From Moniliella sp. 'wahieum' (lineage: Eukaryota; Basidiomycota; Moniliellomycetes; Moniliellales; Moniliellaceae): a stretch of 64,000 nt of DNA. The translations under genes and the position numbers were made by a program. Within the stretch, counting starts at the first letter, position 1, and each line of letters begins with the position of its first letter. Below the pieces are notes generated by a model. The model had not been told where the DNA came from, did not search any database, and saw only the letters and a list, made by a program, of their open reading frames with translations. Shown one piece after another: positions 32,840 through 43,188 of this stretch. Location: NCBI GenBank assembly GCA_003971905.1, contig RSEE01000065.1, positions 1 through 64,000 of the forward strand, given 5' to 3'.

Positions 32840-34055
32840 GCATGGGTGCGAGCCTGTGCCCTGTGAGCCGTATGGGGGACCACGCGAAGAGCTGGGTGGG
32901 CGGCGAGGGTTCAAGAACTGAAAGCGTCGTCAGCGCTCAGCAGCCATGCTGTTTCCTCCATATCCTTCTACGCCATGTACCATACCTACTAAAGCTACGC
33001 ATGCCTCTTCTGAAGCTAATTGGTGTTGGGTGGCAGGATCGGGATGCAAGGTAGTCTATAGGGCCAGCGGTGTATGTACAAGTACAACCCACCTCAACCA
33101 CTGGTAGCCAGGTATGTTGCACGCGTATACCGCGTGGCGGCATGTCCTGCCCTGTCGTGTGTTTGTCTCTGTGCGCCAGTGTGGGTCGCCCTGTTTGGCC
33201 CCGCAGGCACTGGTCCCTAGTTCTTGCCACATGTCCCCACAAGCGCACAAGCAGAGTCTCCCGGGAGTAGCCGACAGGTGAAGGATGAGGCAGATGGTGT
33301 TGTTCGCGTGATGGCTGACCGTGGGGCAGCGCCTGACAAGCCTGACATGTGACACATGACAGCGCCGGAAGTGTAGAAAAAGGCGCCCGGGTTGAGCCAA
33401 CTTGAGCCAAGGGGTTGTTGAGGCCCGAGGGCCTGAGGACCGGCTAGCGGTGGCGGTGGCGGGGCGGTGGCGGTGGCAGAGGCGGAGTCCAAAAGAAAAA
33501 AAAAAAAAAAAAAGGCAGATCTTCGTCTCGCTGTCCTTCTCCCCGCACCCACATAGTACACAGAAAACAACCGAGGCAGCGGCGCAGTCGCCTAATACCT
33601 ACAGAACGATGCAAATGGCGGGGGCGTACATACTATGCTTCCGAACCGACAATCTCGTCGTTCTTTCTGCGCCCTCCGCGTAGCGACTTTATCCTCAGCA
33701 ACGTTCAATAGCCCCCCGTACCGAGTACCTGTGTAGTGAGTACGGTGAGCAATGCCTAACGCCTAATGCGTACTCGACCCAGGTGGGGCATGTGAAATCA
33801 ATCCAATGGGGGCAAATCAAAAGCCGATGTGGGAGCCAACCCACAGCCAAGCCACCTTTATTGCAGGCCCACTGCTCCTTCTCCCTCTTCTCCTTCTTTC
33901 TCCTTCTCCCCCTCCACCATCACCATCGCCACCTCCCTCCTCGACAGCAACAGTATACCCCGTCATCGCCCTCCACCGGTTCCACCCGCCCTCTTAATCT
34001 TCTTTGCCTCCTGCCCACTTCCGCCCCACGCCACAGTGGCCTCGTTCCCCGCAAT
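32840..34055. other. Intergenic with simple repeats
   Basis: About 1.2 kb without a supported gene. It contains a GGTGGC-type repeat (33447-33482) immediately followed by an A-tract (33491-33513), and a pyrimidine-rich leader (33865-33920) before the Rheb gene. Confidence 0.5.
33496..33513. repeat. A18 homopolymer
   Basis: Eighteen consecutive A on the + strand, after AAAAG and just right of a GGTGGC repeat. Length is likely unreliable in the assembly. Confidence 0.8.
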
Positions 34056-34752
34056 ATGTCTCCCCTGCCCGCGGCGGCCAGTGAGCGTGGTGCGCCGAGC
34101 CGGGAGCGCAAGCTCGCCGTTCTGGGCAGCCGGAACGTGGGCAAGTCCTCGCTGGTGGTGCGGTACGTCGAGGGGGTATTTGTGGACAGCTACTACCCCA
34201 CGGTCGAGGGCACGTTTACCAAGGCGATTCGTTTCCACCAGCACGTGTACCCTTGTCACATTATCGACACGGCCGGCCAAGATGAGTTTTCGTTGTTGTA
34301 TTCGCACCATGCGCAGGGCATCCAAGGCTTTTTGATTGTGTTTGCGCTCAACAGCCGGGCGTCGTTTGAGATTGTGCCGGCGATCTGGGCCAAGATCCTG
34401 GACCGCACCGGCGTCGATTCCGTACCCGGCGTGCTGGTCGGACAAAAGTCCGACTTGCACCAGCAACGCAAAGTAACGCGGGAAGAAGGTGAGACGATGG
34501 CACAAGAGCTGGACGTGCCGTACATTGAAACGTCTGCGCGACATGGAACGAATGTTGGTACGTCGAAATTGGCACCCCCTTCCTTCTCGCCTTACTTTGT
34601 TGGCCGCTCGGTTGGCAGCTGACAGGCTGCTGTGGCGTATATACAGACCAAGTGTTCCAACTGCTGCTCGAACAAACAGAAAAACACCTGCAGCCCTCCC
34701 CGCCCCCGCCCGTGCCCCCCCCAAGGAAGAGAGCGGATGCACGCTGATGTGA
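34056..34752 (+). CDS. RHB1: Rheb-type small GTPase
   Basis: Ras-superfamily switch that activates TOR complex 1. P-loop GSRNVGKSS with the Rheb-typical Arg at the third position; switch I YYPTVEGTF; switch II DTAGQDEFSLLYSHHAQGIQ; the guanine-specificity loop reads VGQKSDL rather than the usual NKxD; ETSAR as G5. Exon 1 34056-34557, an 89-nt intron, exon 2 from 34647 (DQVFQLLLEQTEKHL). In the frame entered after the C8 run at 34719-34726 the protein ends CTLM, a farnesylatable CaaX box, with stop at 34750-34752; without the shift it would end at ADAR and lack the lipid anchor. About 205 residues. The C-run is probably miscounted. Confidence 0.92.
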
Positions 34753-34924
34753 TTCTGACCCCCCCCTCTAACCCTGCTCTGTAGGCGAAGGAGCAGTACC
34801 CTACACGGCACCCGGGTCGGATATACCCGAGGTGTGCGCCTTGTACGGGCGTGCTACTATTCCACCATGTTCGCCACTCGCTTGACCCGTTCCGCTTTGA
34901 CCCGTGACTGTACACTACTCACCT

Positions 34925-34954
34925 TCTCCTCTCCTCTCCTCTCCTCTCCTCTCC
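34925..34954. repeat. (TCTCC)6 pentanucleotide repeat
   Basis: Six perfect TCTCC units in a pyrimidine-rich stretch. Confidence 0.85.
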
Positions 34955-35325
34955 TCAGCTTTCGACGGAGGGACAGGGCGATTTTGCATCCATACGTCCC
35001 CTGGCCCTCCGTTTCCCTTCCCCTCTTCTCCGCCACGATACACGGGCGCGGGTATATTGTTGTTGATCCGTTTTCCCTAGCCTCCTCTTTCCTCCTGGCC
35101 TACGCGCACAGTGGGCACCTCGTGGTCCTGCACGCACTGTTCGGCGTAGATGCTGTGGTACACCTGTGCGCTGTCCTGTAGGCCAAGCAGGATTCCCTGC
35201 CCGCATCTGAGATCCGACGTCTGACGCCTCAACGCGCCCAACTGGGACAGCACCTGCCCTGCGGGGTAAGGGGGGGCCGTGGATCTGTATAGCAGGCTGC
35301 AGGCTGGCTTAGTTTGCTGTATGGA

Positions 35326-35364
35326 TTGAAGCTTGAAGCTTGAAGCTTGAAGCTTGAAGCTTGA
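35326..35364. repeat. (TTGAAGC)5 heptamer array
   Basis: Five perfect TTGAAGC units plus TTGA. Every junction forms AAGCTT, so the array can fold on itself. The same unit recurs at 22907-22943. Confidence 0.88.
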
Positions 35365-35849
35365 TCGGCATGCCGTTGCTGCGGCCATCGGCCATGCACC
35401 ATGCGTCATCGACATCATCGATCATAGCTCATCTCGATCATCGGCCATCTCTACAGCCTAGTGTACCCAGTAACGCGCCCACCTACATCGAACCTGGGAA
35501 CGTGTGCGCACGAGGGGGGGCTGAGATCTGAGAAACGGTAGGGCACACGCGCAAGCGCCATTTGCGCCTCCATCGGCTCACTTGCGGGCAGGTTCCCATC
35601 GAGCAGCGCCCCTGCCGCAGAACTAACCAGTGACCAACCAGCCGCAATCCAAGCACGCCTACCGAGTACTGAGTACCGCCTGTCAGAGCGAGGCAGCTGA
35701 TCACGAGTACGGGGGGGGCGAAGGATCGAGTGGAAGCGGTGTCGGTTGTGGCGAGAAGACAGCAGCGGACGCGACCACAGCAGCATAAATGGAAGGTGCG
35801 AGCGCGCGGGCAGAGCACTGGCCTAGTACCCGCGTCCCATAGCGTCTGT

Positions 35850-35868
35850 TTAACGTTAACGTTAACGT
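35850..35868. repeat. (TTAACG)3 palindromic repeat
   Basis: TTAACGTTAACGTTAACGT: overlapping GTTAAC and AACGTT palindromes in intergenic DNA. Confidence 0.8.
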
Positions 35869-36350
35869 TGAGGTCAAGCTACTGTTTCCACATCCCCACC
35901 GACCCTTCGCGGAATGGGGGAACAAAAGAGTGAAAAAATCATAAATCATTCACTACTCTCAACTTCTCAACTCTCAAATCCCAGCTCGGTACTCAATTAC
36001 TCACCTCCATGCAATAGACTACCCTCCTATTGTCGAGCCCGACCAACGCGAGCCACCATGCGCTGAAGCCTAATGGTCGAGCAGGATGATCGGCGAACGT
36101 GAAGAACAAAATAAAAGGGAGTGAAATTGAACCCGTCTCGCCCGAGGGTGGGAGGGTAGAAATGGCCATCACACAGGACACAGGGGAGGTCACCGGTCAC
36201 TGGTCACGACGACCTCCCTCGCACGAAGAAAGAACCTGGCCAAAGAAGCAGGTCAGGAATCAGGGAATCGGAGGCAGAGGCCCCAAGTGGGCCGGGGAAT
36301 TGGGAATTGGGAATTGGTGGGGTGCGCGTCGGGCCAGCGAGCCGAGCGGC

Positions 36351-36633
36351 TTAGTCGTCCCGGAGCGCGATGTAGAGCGCGTGGATGAGACCAGGGAAGT
36401 AACCAAAGCACTGGGGGAGCAGACAAGCACGTGGATGGTCAGTGGTGGGTCGGACAAGAGACGGGAAGAAGGCAAACAAAAGGCGCGCGGGGAGAAGGAT
36501 TTAAGTTAAGAAGACGTACGGTAAGAACAACGTTGATCCAGAACTGGGCCGTGCAGCCCACCTTCATGAACACGCCAAGAGGCGGGAGGATGATGGCAAG
36601 GATGATGTCAAGGCAAGTAGCGCCGCCGCCCAT
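36351..36633 (-). CDS. PMP3: Plasma membrane proteolipid 3 (UPF0057)
   Basis: Small two-helix membrane protein that affects plasma-membrane potential and cation sensitivity. Exon 1 (36633-36520): MGGGATCLDIILAIILPPLG then VFMKVGCTAQFWINVVLT; a 109-nt intron; exon 2 from 36410: CFGYFPGLIHALYIA, ending LRDD before TAA at 36353-36351 once a one-base deletion near 36370 is allowed for (uncorrected it would run on as PGRL). About 57 residues, normal for the family. Start and splice sites are unambiguous. Confidence 0.94.
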
Positions 36634-38206
36634 GGTGGAGAATGTAGCAAAGTAGAAGGAGGAGGAGGAGGAGGAAGCGGTGGTGGTGGTAGGTGGTAGT
36701 TAAGTTTCGCAGGGTTAAACGCTAGAGAGACAGCCACGGCGCGAGGGGACTTGGCCAACTTGGAGGGAGCGCGTGCGCAGCCAGAAGGAAGCCGGCAGCA
36801 GCACACTGGCGCAGCGCTGCCGACGCCTGCTGCCCCCCGCCGCGCACGGAGGGTTGAGATTGAGGGGGGGCACAGGGCGCGCATGCAATTATCGACACGC
36901 CAGATCGGAGGGCAGCAGGCTGCCCCTGTGCCTGGGCCAGCAGGCCACGGATGAGACGGGGGGCATGCAGATGACATCACCCTGCCGCCGTCTGGGCGCG
37001 TCCTGACGTGCATGATGCATGATGCATCACCCATGGTGGATGTTCGATGATGTCAGAGGCGGGCGGGCCTGCAGGGGGCTGGGCCCGTGGTTAGGACGTA
37101 GGCTTGCGGGCGGTGGGCGGTGGAGGGTGGCGGGACAGGTGGCATGCGGCAGGGCGCATGCCGTGTGCAAGTCCTCTGCGTCACGCGTCGGACCAAAGTC
37201 ACCGGTGCATGTTCTGCAGCCAGCTGGCTTCTCAGATCTCGACGCGCCTCGTTCGCTCCGTTGCCTTGTCGCCTTGTGAGGACGACGTTGAGCCTGGGGT
37301 GGTGCACTCGAGAGGGAACCAACGACGACACGCGTCAAGAGCGTACACCGGACACCCAGCCATCTCGGACGGCTCCCTCTGGTCTGTGTGCAAAGGCAGT
37401 ACCCTTAACGATAAGGATTAAGGTTGGTACCGGCTAGGATCCATTGGAATAACGATCTCAGATCTCAGCGCGCGCTCTCGGCCGGCCGCGGTGACTGGTG
37501 GCCCCCTCGTGGTACTCATCCTCACCGCCTCCGGCTCACCGCAGTGTCGATCGCTTCACACCTACCAGCACCAGGTACCGCTTGTGTCTTGCCTCTGTTT
37601 TTACATGGGCCAGGGTCGATATTTGCTCAGGCTGAGCGCTGAGCCTCAGCGCTGAGTGGGGGTTCGTTAAATGGTAAAAACGGTAAAGCAACGAGGAATG
37701 CAGCACGAGCGAGCCCAGTGACTAGTGCCTAGCGGCTGAGCACAGCGCCGGATGTGCTCTCGTCTGTCCCTGCTCAGGCGTTAAGCTTCAAGTACCTCGA
37801 GTAACGTTGATGATAGATATATCTGTGGACACTATCATGGCCTTTTGGCCACAGGACATTGCACCGCCCTTGCCAGGCAGGAGTCTGGAAAGGTGGAACT
37901 CGCTCCTCACCCGGACCGTCTGCGACGTAGGGGACATCCTCACCGTGGTCCACGGAAGAGAAGCGCCCCCACGGGCCTAAACTCTAAACCCTCAGCACTA
38001 AAAACAGGCCTACGTACTACCGTGGGTAACCTACTAGGTACGCGCTGGCCTGTACCATACTATACGCCTCGTGCATTGGTCGCAACCCACAGCTGCGCCG
38101 AACCGCAGACGAACACCAAGCACGCCAGCTGCCCCGCAAGGCCGCTGTGGTGACCATGACCAACCTGGGGGACGACGACAGAGGCCGCTGAGGGGGAGAG
38201 GAAGAC
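36634..38206. other. Intergenic
   Basis: About 1.6 kb with no supported gene. Notable are ATGATGCATGATGCATCA at 37012-37029 and a perfect 9-bp inverted repeat at 37635-37653. Confidence 0.55.
37635..37653. repeat. Perfect inverted repeat, 9-bp arms
   Basis: AGCGCTGAG, one C, CTCAGCGCT: a near-perfect palindrome inside a CTCAG/CTGAG cluster (37627-37657). Confidence 0.85.
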
Positions 38207-39960
38207 TCAAGCCTGACTGGCTTCTTGGCACGCGGCCTCCCAGACAGCCGCGGCGACGCTGGCCACAGCGGCGGACAAGGACCAGGAGCGTGGCGCGGGG
38301 TGGGGGGGAGCTGGTTGGGCGGAGCGGTGGGCAGCCAGGCAGGCGTGTGGGCGGGAGCCAAGAAGAGCTGTTCCCATTCCGGATGGCGCGTGCGGCGTTC
38401 GACATAGGCCGTGGTGGCAGTGGAGGTGAGTGTGTCGCCATCGTCGGTGCTGGGGGGCGGGAGGGACCGCGGAGTGAGCCGTACCTCCTCCACCACCAGC
38501 ACGGCGTCCTGGGCAGTGGCCAGCCAGCAGGCGAGCCTGCCATCCCGGCGGCCTGCTGGGCGGCCGCGGTAACCGTCGGCGGATCTCGTGGCGCACCAGG
38601 CCGGTCCGACTCCAAGTTGGTCCACTGAAGACGCATGTCGATCGTCCGCAGGGTGCGGTTTGCGGCGCGAAGGACGCAGACGCACTTGGATCCGGCGCGC
38701 TGGGCCCGGGTCCGTAGGTGCCTCCGCGGCAGGTGGGGGGCGTCCGTGTCGTTGAGAAAGAGGAGATCATCTTCTCCCCACGCAGATTCCTCGAGCGGGA
38801 TCCAAGGCAGACCTGGGTCGTGGTCTTCCCCGCCCGAACGGTCGTGCTCAAAGGTAGGATAGCGCGCTCTTCGTTCTTTCCACACTTCAACGTCGCGCTC
38901 CGACGGAGAAGGAACGAGCCAGCGCATGGCGATGCTACCAAACCCGGCTGTCGCATACGCCGAAAGGGCGAGGGAGGGAGGCCCATCCTTGGATTGCACC
39001 AGGGCAGGGTTCGTGGCTTCCTCGGGCACTGGTCCCTCCGTGTCGGGAGGAGGTGGAGGTGGAGCACTGGGCCCAGCGGGTTTGTCGGTGCGACCGGGGA
39101 GGTCGAGGAAGGCGAGGGCATTGGCCTGGGCCCTGCGCGAGACATACGCTTGAAGGTGGGTGTTGAGATGGGCAATAAAGGGTTGAAAGCCCGGGTGAGC
39201 TTGGAGGAGTGGCAACAGCCCAAATCCACCTGTGAGCTCCGCGTTGGCGTAGTCCAAGTCAGGCGTGTGGGAGTGAAGGTGAGTGGCGAGCAGGGTGGTG
39301 AGCGGAACAAAAGGAGGGATGGGTGTCGGATCAACAGGAGGCTTTTGTCGTTGACTGCCTTGATCATCCCGGTGGAATGAACGGGCAATGCGGCGCGCAA
39401 CACAACCGGTTCATCTCCCACTTGGAGCTGGTCATTTCGGGCAAAGACGAGGTAGAATGGTTCGCAAACGAGCCTGGCACAAGCAGTGGACAGCATCAGA
39501 GAACTGACGGAAACCGAGACGGAGAGAACGCACCTTGAGCAAACGTATCGATTCGCACGCCCAGACCAAGAGCGGGCGCATCGTCCGACTGGTTCTCGAC
39601 CGATTGAGGAGCGGCGTGGAGTGCGGCTCGGCGGGCAGCCCGGGCGCGCCGACCAATGTCCAAGTCGATTTCAAAGCATGTAGCCCCACAGAGGGCGCGG
39701 TAGAGGACGGAGCGTTCCTCGACGTCGACCAAGTGGCGGCCGACGCGGGCGATGCGTTGCGGACGCGCCTCGTCTGGGGGGAGGCTGGACAGCGAGGCGG
39801 GCGGGTCGGCTGCGGCCAGGCGCGGAGGCTCGGCGGGCCGCTGGGTGCGGAGGGCAGCCAAGGACACGAGGGAGGCACGCTCCGACTGGAGCGAGGAGTG
39901 GGTGGCGCGTGCCTGGCTGATCTGTGCGCGCAGCACCTCGCGGACGGGGTCGGTGGCCAT
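38207..39960 (-). CDS. MCM21: CENP-O/Mcm21-like kinetochore protein
   Basis: Inner-kinetochore (CCAN/COMA) subunit candidate. Start MATDPVREVLRAQISQARAT with a coiled N-terminus; then VEERSVLYRALCGATCFEID (the L-Y-R-x2-G-x-T element) and LGVRIDTFAQ. After an intron (donor 39533, acceptor 39474) come EPFYLVFARNDQLQVGDEPV and, downstream, a long basic-alternating helix with QPFIAHLNTHLQAYVSRRAQ. The order G-V-R-I-D-x-F, then P-[FY]-Y-L and the late helical L-Q-A-Y-x-S-R-R is the CENP-O pattern. A C-terminal part (WLVPSPSERDVEVWKERRAR; WGEDDLLFLNDTDAPHLP) follows. Frame breaks near 39468, 39290 and 38590; the stop is uncertain (38207 is the end of one open frame). A TCACGTG lies at 40099-40105, about 140 bp upstream of the ATG. 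Confidence 0.65.
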
Positions 39961-40639
39961 GGCGCGGTGGGAGGGAGCAGCGGCGGGGGGCGCGGCGCCT
40001 TGCTTGCTTGCTTGCTGCCTCGCCGTCCCAGCGGCCCAGCTGCTCCCACGCGACGCGCCGCGCATCGATTTCAGTTTCAGGCTGCGCCCCCGCCACGGTC
40101 ACGTGCCTCCCCTGGGGCCACCAGGTGGCGAGCGGACCACTGGTGTCCTGCCTCCGGGGCCGAGCCCCATACGCACCACGCCCCCATGCCAACCAGCAGC
40201 ACACTCGGCGTTCGTTCCTACCGGGCTACCTGCGTCTAATGATGCTAAGGTGGTGGACAGTACTCTCACTGCCCAAGATGCGTTGGTTAGAAGCAATGGG
40301 TGCGCCTCGCGGTAACGTTGCTTATCGGGTGGTGCAACCCAAAGAACAGCCATCACGATCGTAGTAGAGCCAAGCTACTCCACTCGGCCACCGTCTGTCG
40401 TCAACAGGAGTATCGCCGCAGAAAACTAACCGGCGTGCCAAAAACTACACACATACAAAGACTACTACGTCCAGCAGTGTTGGCAACAATGCGAAATGAT
40501 TTGGGGCACACGGGGCGCAGGGGCCACTTGGACAGGGGGCATGCCCGACCGGCAGGGGGGCCGGCAACTTCACATGGCTGAGAAACAACGGCGAGCAGAG
40601 CTTCGAGCCATTGGCAAGCTCACCCAAAACGGGAGCTGC
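39961..40639. other. Intergenic
   Basis: About 680 bp between the CENP-O start and the eL41 stop, including the TCACGTG at 40099-40105. Nothing else is supported. Confidence 0.5.
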
Positions 40640-40810
40640 TTACTTGGAGCGGGCACGCATCTTTCTGCGTTTGCGGCGCAGACGGCGCATGCGTTTCTTC
40701 CTCCACTTCGCTCTCACTGCACCACGAGAGGTAACGTTAGCCACAGTCCTTCTCATCTGCAGCAGCAGCTGCGAAGGGGCCCGGGTAGGCGGGGGAGGCA
40801 GACACTCACT
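40640..40810 (-). CDS. RPL41: Ribosomal protein eL41 (25 codons, split start codon)
   Basis: The shortest eukaryotic ribosomal protein, on the 60S subunit near the bridge to 40S. Exon 2 (40716-40640) reads, from the second base of the start codon, TG then RAKWRKKRMRRLRRKRRKMR-ARSK and TAA at 40642-40640. The A of ATG is at 40810, the last base of exon 1 (CGAAAA), followed by donor GTGAGT and a 93-nt intron (40717-40809) with branch-like GGCTAACG and acceptor GCAG. Splicing gives A|TG, so translation of the unspliced RNA from this site is impossible. 26 codons including stop, exactly the family size, no frame error. It is too short for routine ORF finding. Confidence 0.93.
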   Translation of the reverse strand, partial: SECLPPPPTRAPSQLLLQMRRTVANVTSRGAVRAKWRKKRMRRLRRKRRKMRARSK

Positions 40811-41509
40811 TTTCGGGTGACCGGTACTGAGAACGCTGGTGGAGAAGAGCTACACAACTAGGGCAGTAAACACCATATAAGAGTCTGGGGGGGACGGGTA
40901 GGGTTATTATAGGCGCATTTGCCGCAGCAACCCTAAGGTGTGGCGACATGGGTGACGCTGACAACATGAAATCGATGAGCCGCTGATGCATGATGCATGA
41001 TGGCGGCCTGTGGATTTCCTTAGGCACTAGTCACTTGTCACATGTCACTGCCTCCGCGAGCGTGTCCGATCTGGCCGGTCAGGTGACCTCATCGATGACT
41101 CGTGACGCGTGACGTCATCATTACTAATTGATTGGTCAGCATCTCCAAAAAGTTGAGACTCAACTTTATTATCACAGCGTCAAACCCAAGCACACGACCC
41201 AGCGTAACTCTAGCTACTTCTAAGCCGATCTGGGGTGCTCTGGCAGAGCATGCAACAACCACTTGTCCAGCCACTGGCGTCCTTCTCTCGAAGCAATGAG
41301 CCCAATGGGGGCACCATGTAACAGGTAGCCATGAATCGTGTCTCATGCATCATTATGCGTTACGCAGCATGGACCCGCAGATCCGCCAGCAGACTCCTCT
41401 CTCCATCCGAGATCGGGAGCACGCAGTCAACCATTAGGATCCTAGGATGGGAACTGCCTTGCAGTAGCTCTCAATCGCTCTCAGCAGAAAGAAAAGGCCC
41501 CAACATGCA
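40811..41509. other. Intergenic
   Basis: About 700 bp upstream of eL41, probably holding its 5' leader and promoter. It contains TGATGCATGATGCATGATGG at 40984-41003. No other gene is seen. Confidence 0.5.
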
Positions 41510-43188
41510 TCATAGGTCTCCGATACGCTCTGGTCGGCCCGTGTCGTCATCGGACTCGACGGAAGCGGGCGACTCCAGAGGCGGCGCGACGGACGGTGCC
41601 TGCTGCGTGTCTGTCGGTTGGGCCGCGCCAACAGCGCGTGCGTACGCGTCGATCGCCGTGCCTGGTCTTGCGTCCCGCAGCACTTGGCCCACGGACGCGA
41701 CCAACGCCGGGTTGCGCGTCAACAGTCCCCGTCGCAGCCACCCATTCTCCTGCACCAGCAACCCATTCTCACTTTGCAGCTCCCCCTCGCGCTGGGTCAG
41801 GTAGCGTATATCGGCCGATCGGATCGCCTCCCGTACCTCGTCGCGCGCATGTTTCTTGTCCTTGGCAGTGTCTGCGATGTGCCGAGGAACAAAAGAAAAG
41901 AAAAACAAAAAAGCAAGGTCAGTACACCGTAGCCATCGCACGAGACACAGCGAGGAACCAATGCGTACGCGTCGACATCTCCCCAATCGCCATGTATTTC
42001 GCAGTTGTTTGGCCGCAGCGAGCGTGTTGGTAAGCTGCGCCTCGTCGTCCGTGCTGGGCTCCGATTTGCCCGGCTCCTCATCCGCCGATTCCCGACACGA
42101 CGGGGCTCGGCGCCGCGGCAATCGTCACCCCGGGCGGCAACTTGCCTGGGAAGACGACATTGTGCGGCAGCGGTGCTGGCGGCGGCGCGCCCGGGCGCAA
42201 GTTGAGGATGATGGCACTTCTTGCGTCCGCGGAGCCGTTGGCCCGACGTGAGCGGGTTGATGGGTACCAGCGGGGTTTTGCTCTTTTCCGCAGGACGGGC
42301 GGGGTCGCGCCGGTGCCGGTGCCGGTGCCGATTCCGGTACCGATGACGGTGCTGCGCGGGGGAAGGTCCCAACGGCGACGGGTTGGACACCGACCCACGC
42401 GGGGACGAGTGGTGCGAGGCAGGCCGGCGAGGCGAGGTTTCCCGTGAAAGTGTTCTTTGCACCCACGGATTAGATGGGAGTGGTGGGGCGGTAGGTGCAG
42501 GGGGGCGGATAGGAGAAGGCGAGGAGCGGCGAGAGGATGTAGAGGGATGTGCGGCAGTTTCATCCAGAAAGGCAGCCAGCCACTCGGACTGGCTGGCGGG
42601 AGAGAGCCAAGGATCAAAGGGGGGTATCCCACCTGCTTCATGAGGCGCAGATAAGGGCCCAGGACGAGGTGCCAAAGCTGCCATGACCTGCGGTGTGGGG
42701 CGAAGAGGTGCGTCTGCAAGGGAGAACGGTTAACGATTTCGGATGTGCTGTCGGGCGCAGACAACGTACCCAAAGACGGAGCCCAAGGCCCGGGACCCGC
42801 CATGGCGAGAGCACCGCTATTAGGGCCGGGCCGATTCGGGTATCCAAACTGTGGCTACGACGGGCAGGCGGTTGCGAGGGATGGTGGATGAGGTGCTGCT
42901 GAGCCTCGAGATGCGAAGGGAGGGGCACTGGCCATGCCGGAGCTCCTGGGTGGGTGTATGGTTTGGCGGGGTGGGACGAGGGGGCGCAAACGATGGCGGG
43001 GGGAACGATCATCGGCTGTGTTGGATGAAAGAGGGGCGGAGGCGGTTCCTGCATTATCTGATCCGGATGTGGGGGGGGCGGGGGGGGGGTACCGGACGGG
43101 AGGAAGGAGCGGGATCAAGAGCAAAGAGGGAGTTGACGCTGTGCCAGAACGCAGCGTCGCCGGCTCCGGGGGGCTGGTTGCTGCTCAT
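41510..43188 (-). CDS. Hypothetical protein with leucine-zipper-like coiled coil
   Basis: Not recognised. Likely start MSSNQPPGAGDAAFWHSVNS, followed by a long Pro/Ser/His-rich disordered region. Introns 42714-42769 (56 nt) and 41872-41968 (97 nt) have clear GTACGT/GTACGC donors and CAG acceptors. Middle: SQSEWLAAFLDETAAHPS and NVVFPGKLPPGVTIAA. After the second intron: DKKHARDEVREAIRSADIRY, then LTQREGEL-QSENGLL-VQENGWL, four Leu at exact heptad spacing. A basic, Ala-rich stretch (NTLAAAKQ) and KYMAIGEMST precede the zipper, so a bZIP-like or other dimerising regulator is possible, but no complete basic-region consensus (N-x7-R) is visible. Frame breaks near 43080 (C-runs), 42830, 42240 and 42010. 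End ERIGDL. Confidence 0.55.

Larger units (their letters stand above)
34753..36350. other. Intergenic with microsatellites
   Basis: About 1.6 kb with no supported gene. It carries (TCTCC)6 at 34925-34954, (TTGAAGC)5 at 35326-35364 and (TTAACG)3 at 35850-35868. Confidence 0.6.

Noticed and set aside
33402..33683. Open frame containing a poly-Lys run
   Set aside because: The Lys run is only the A18 homopolymer and the frame has no other protein-like features.
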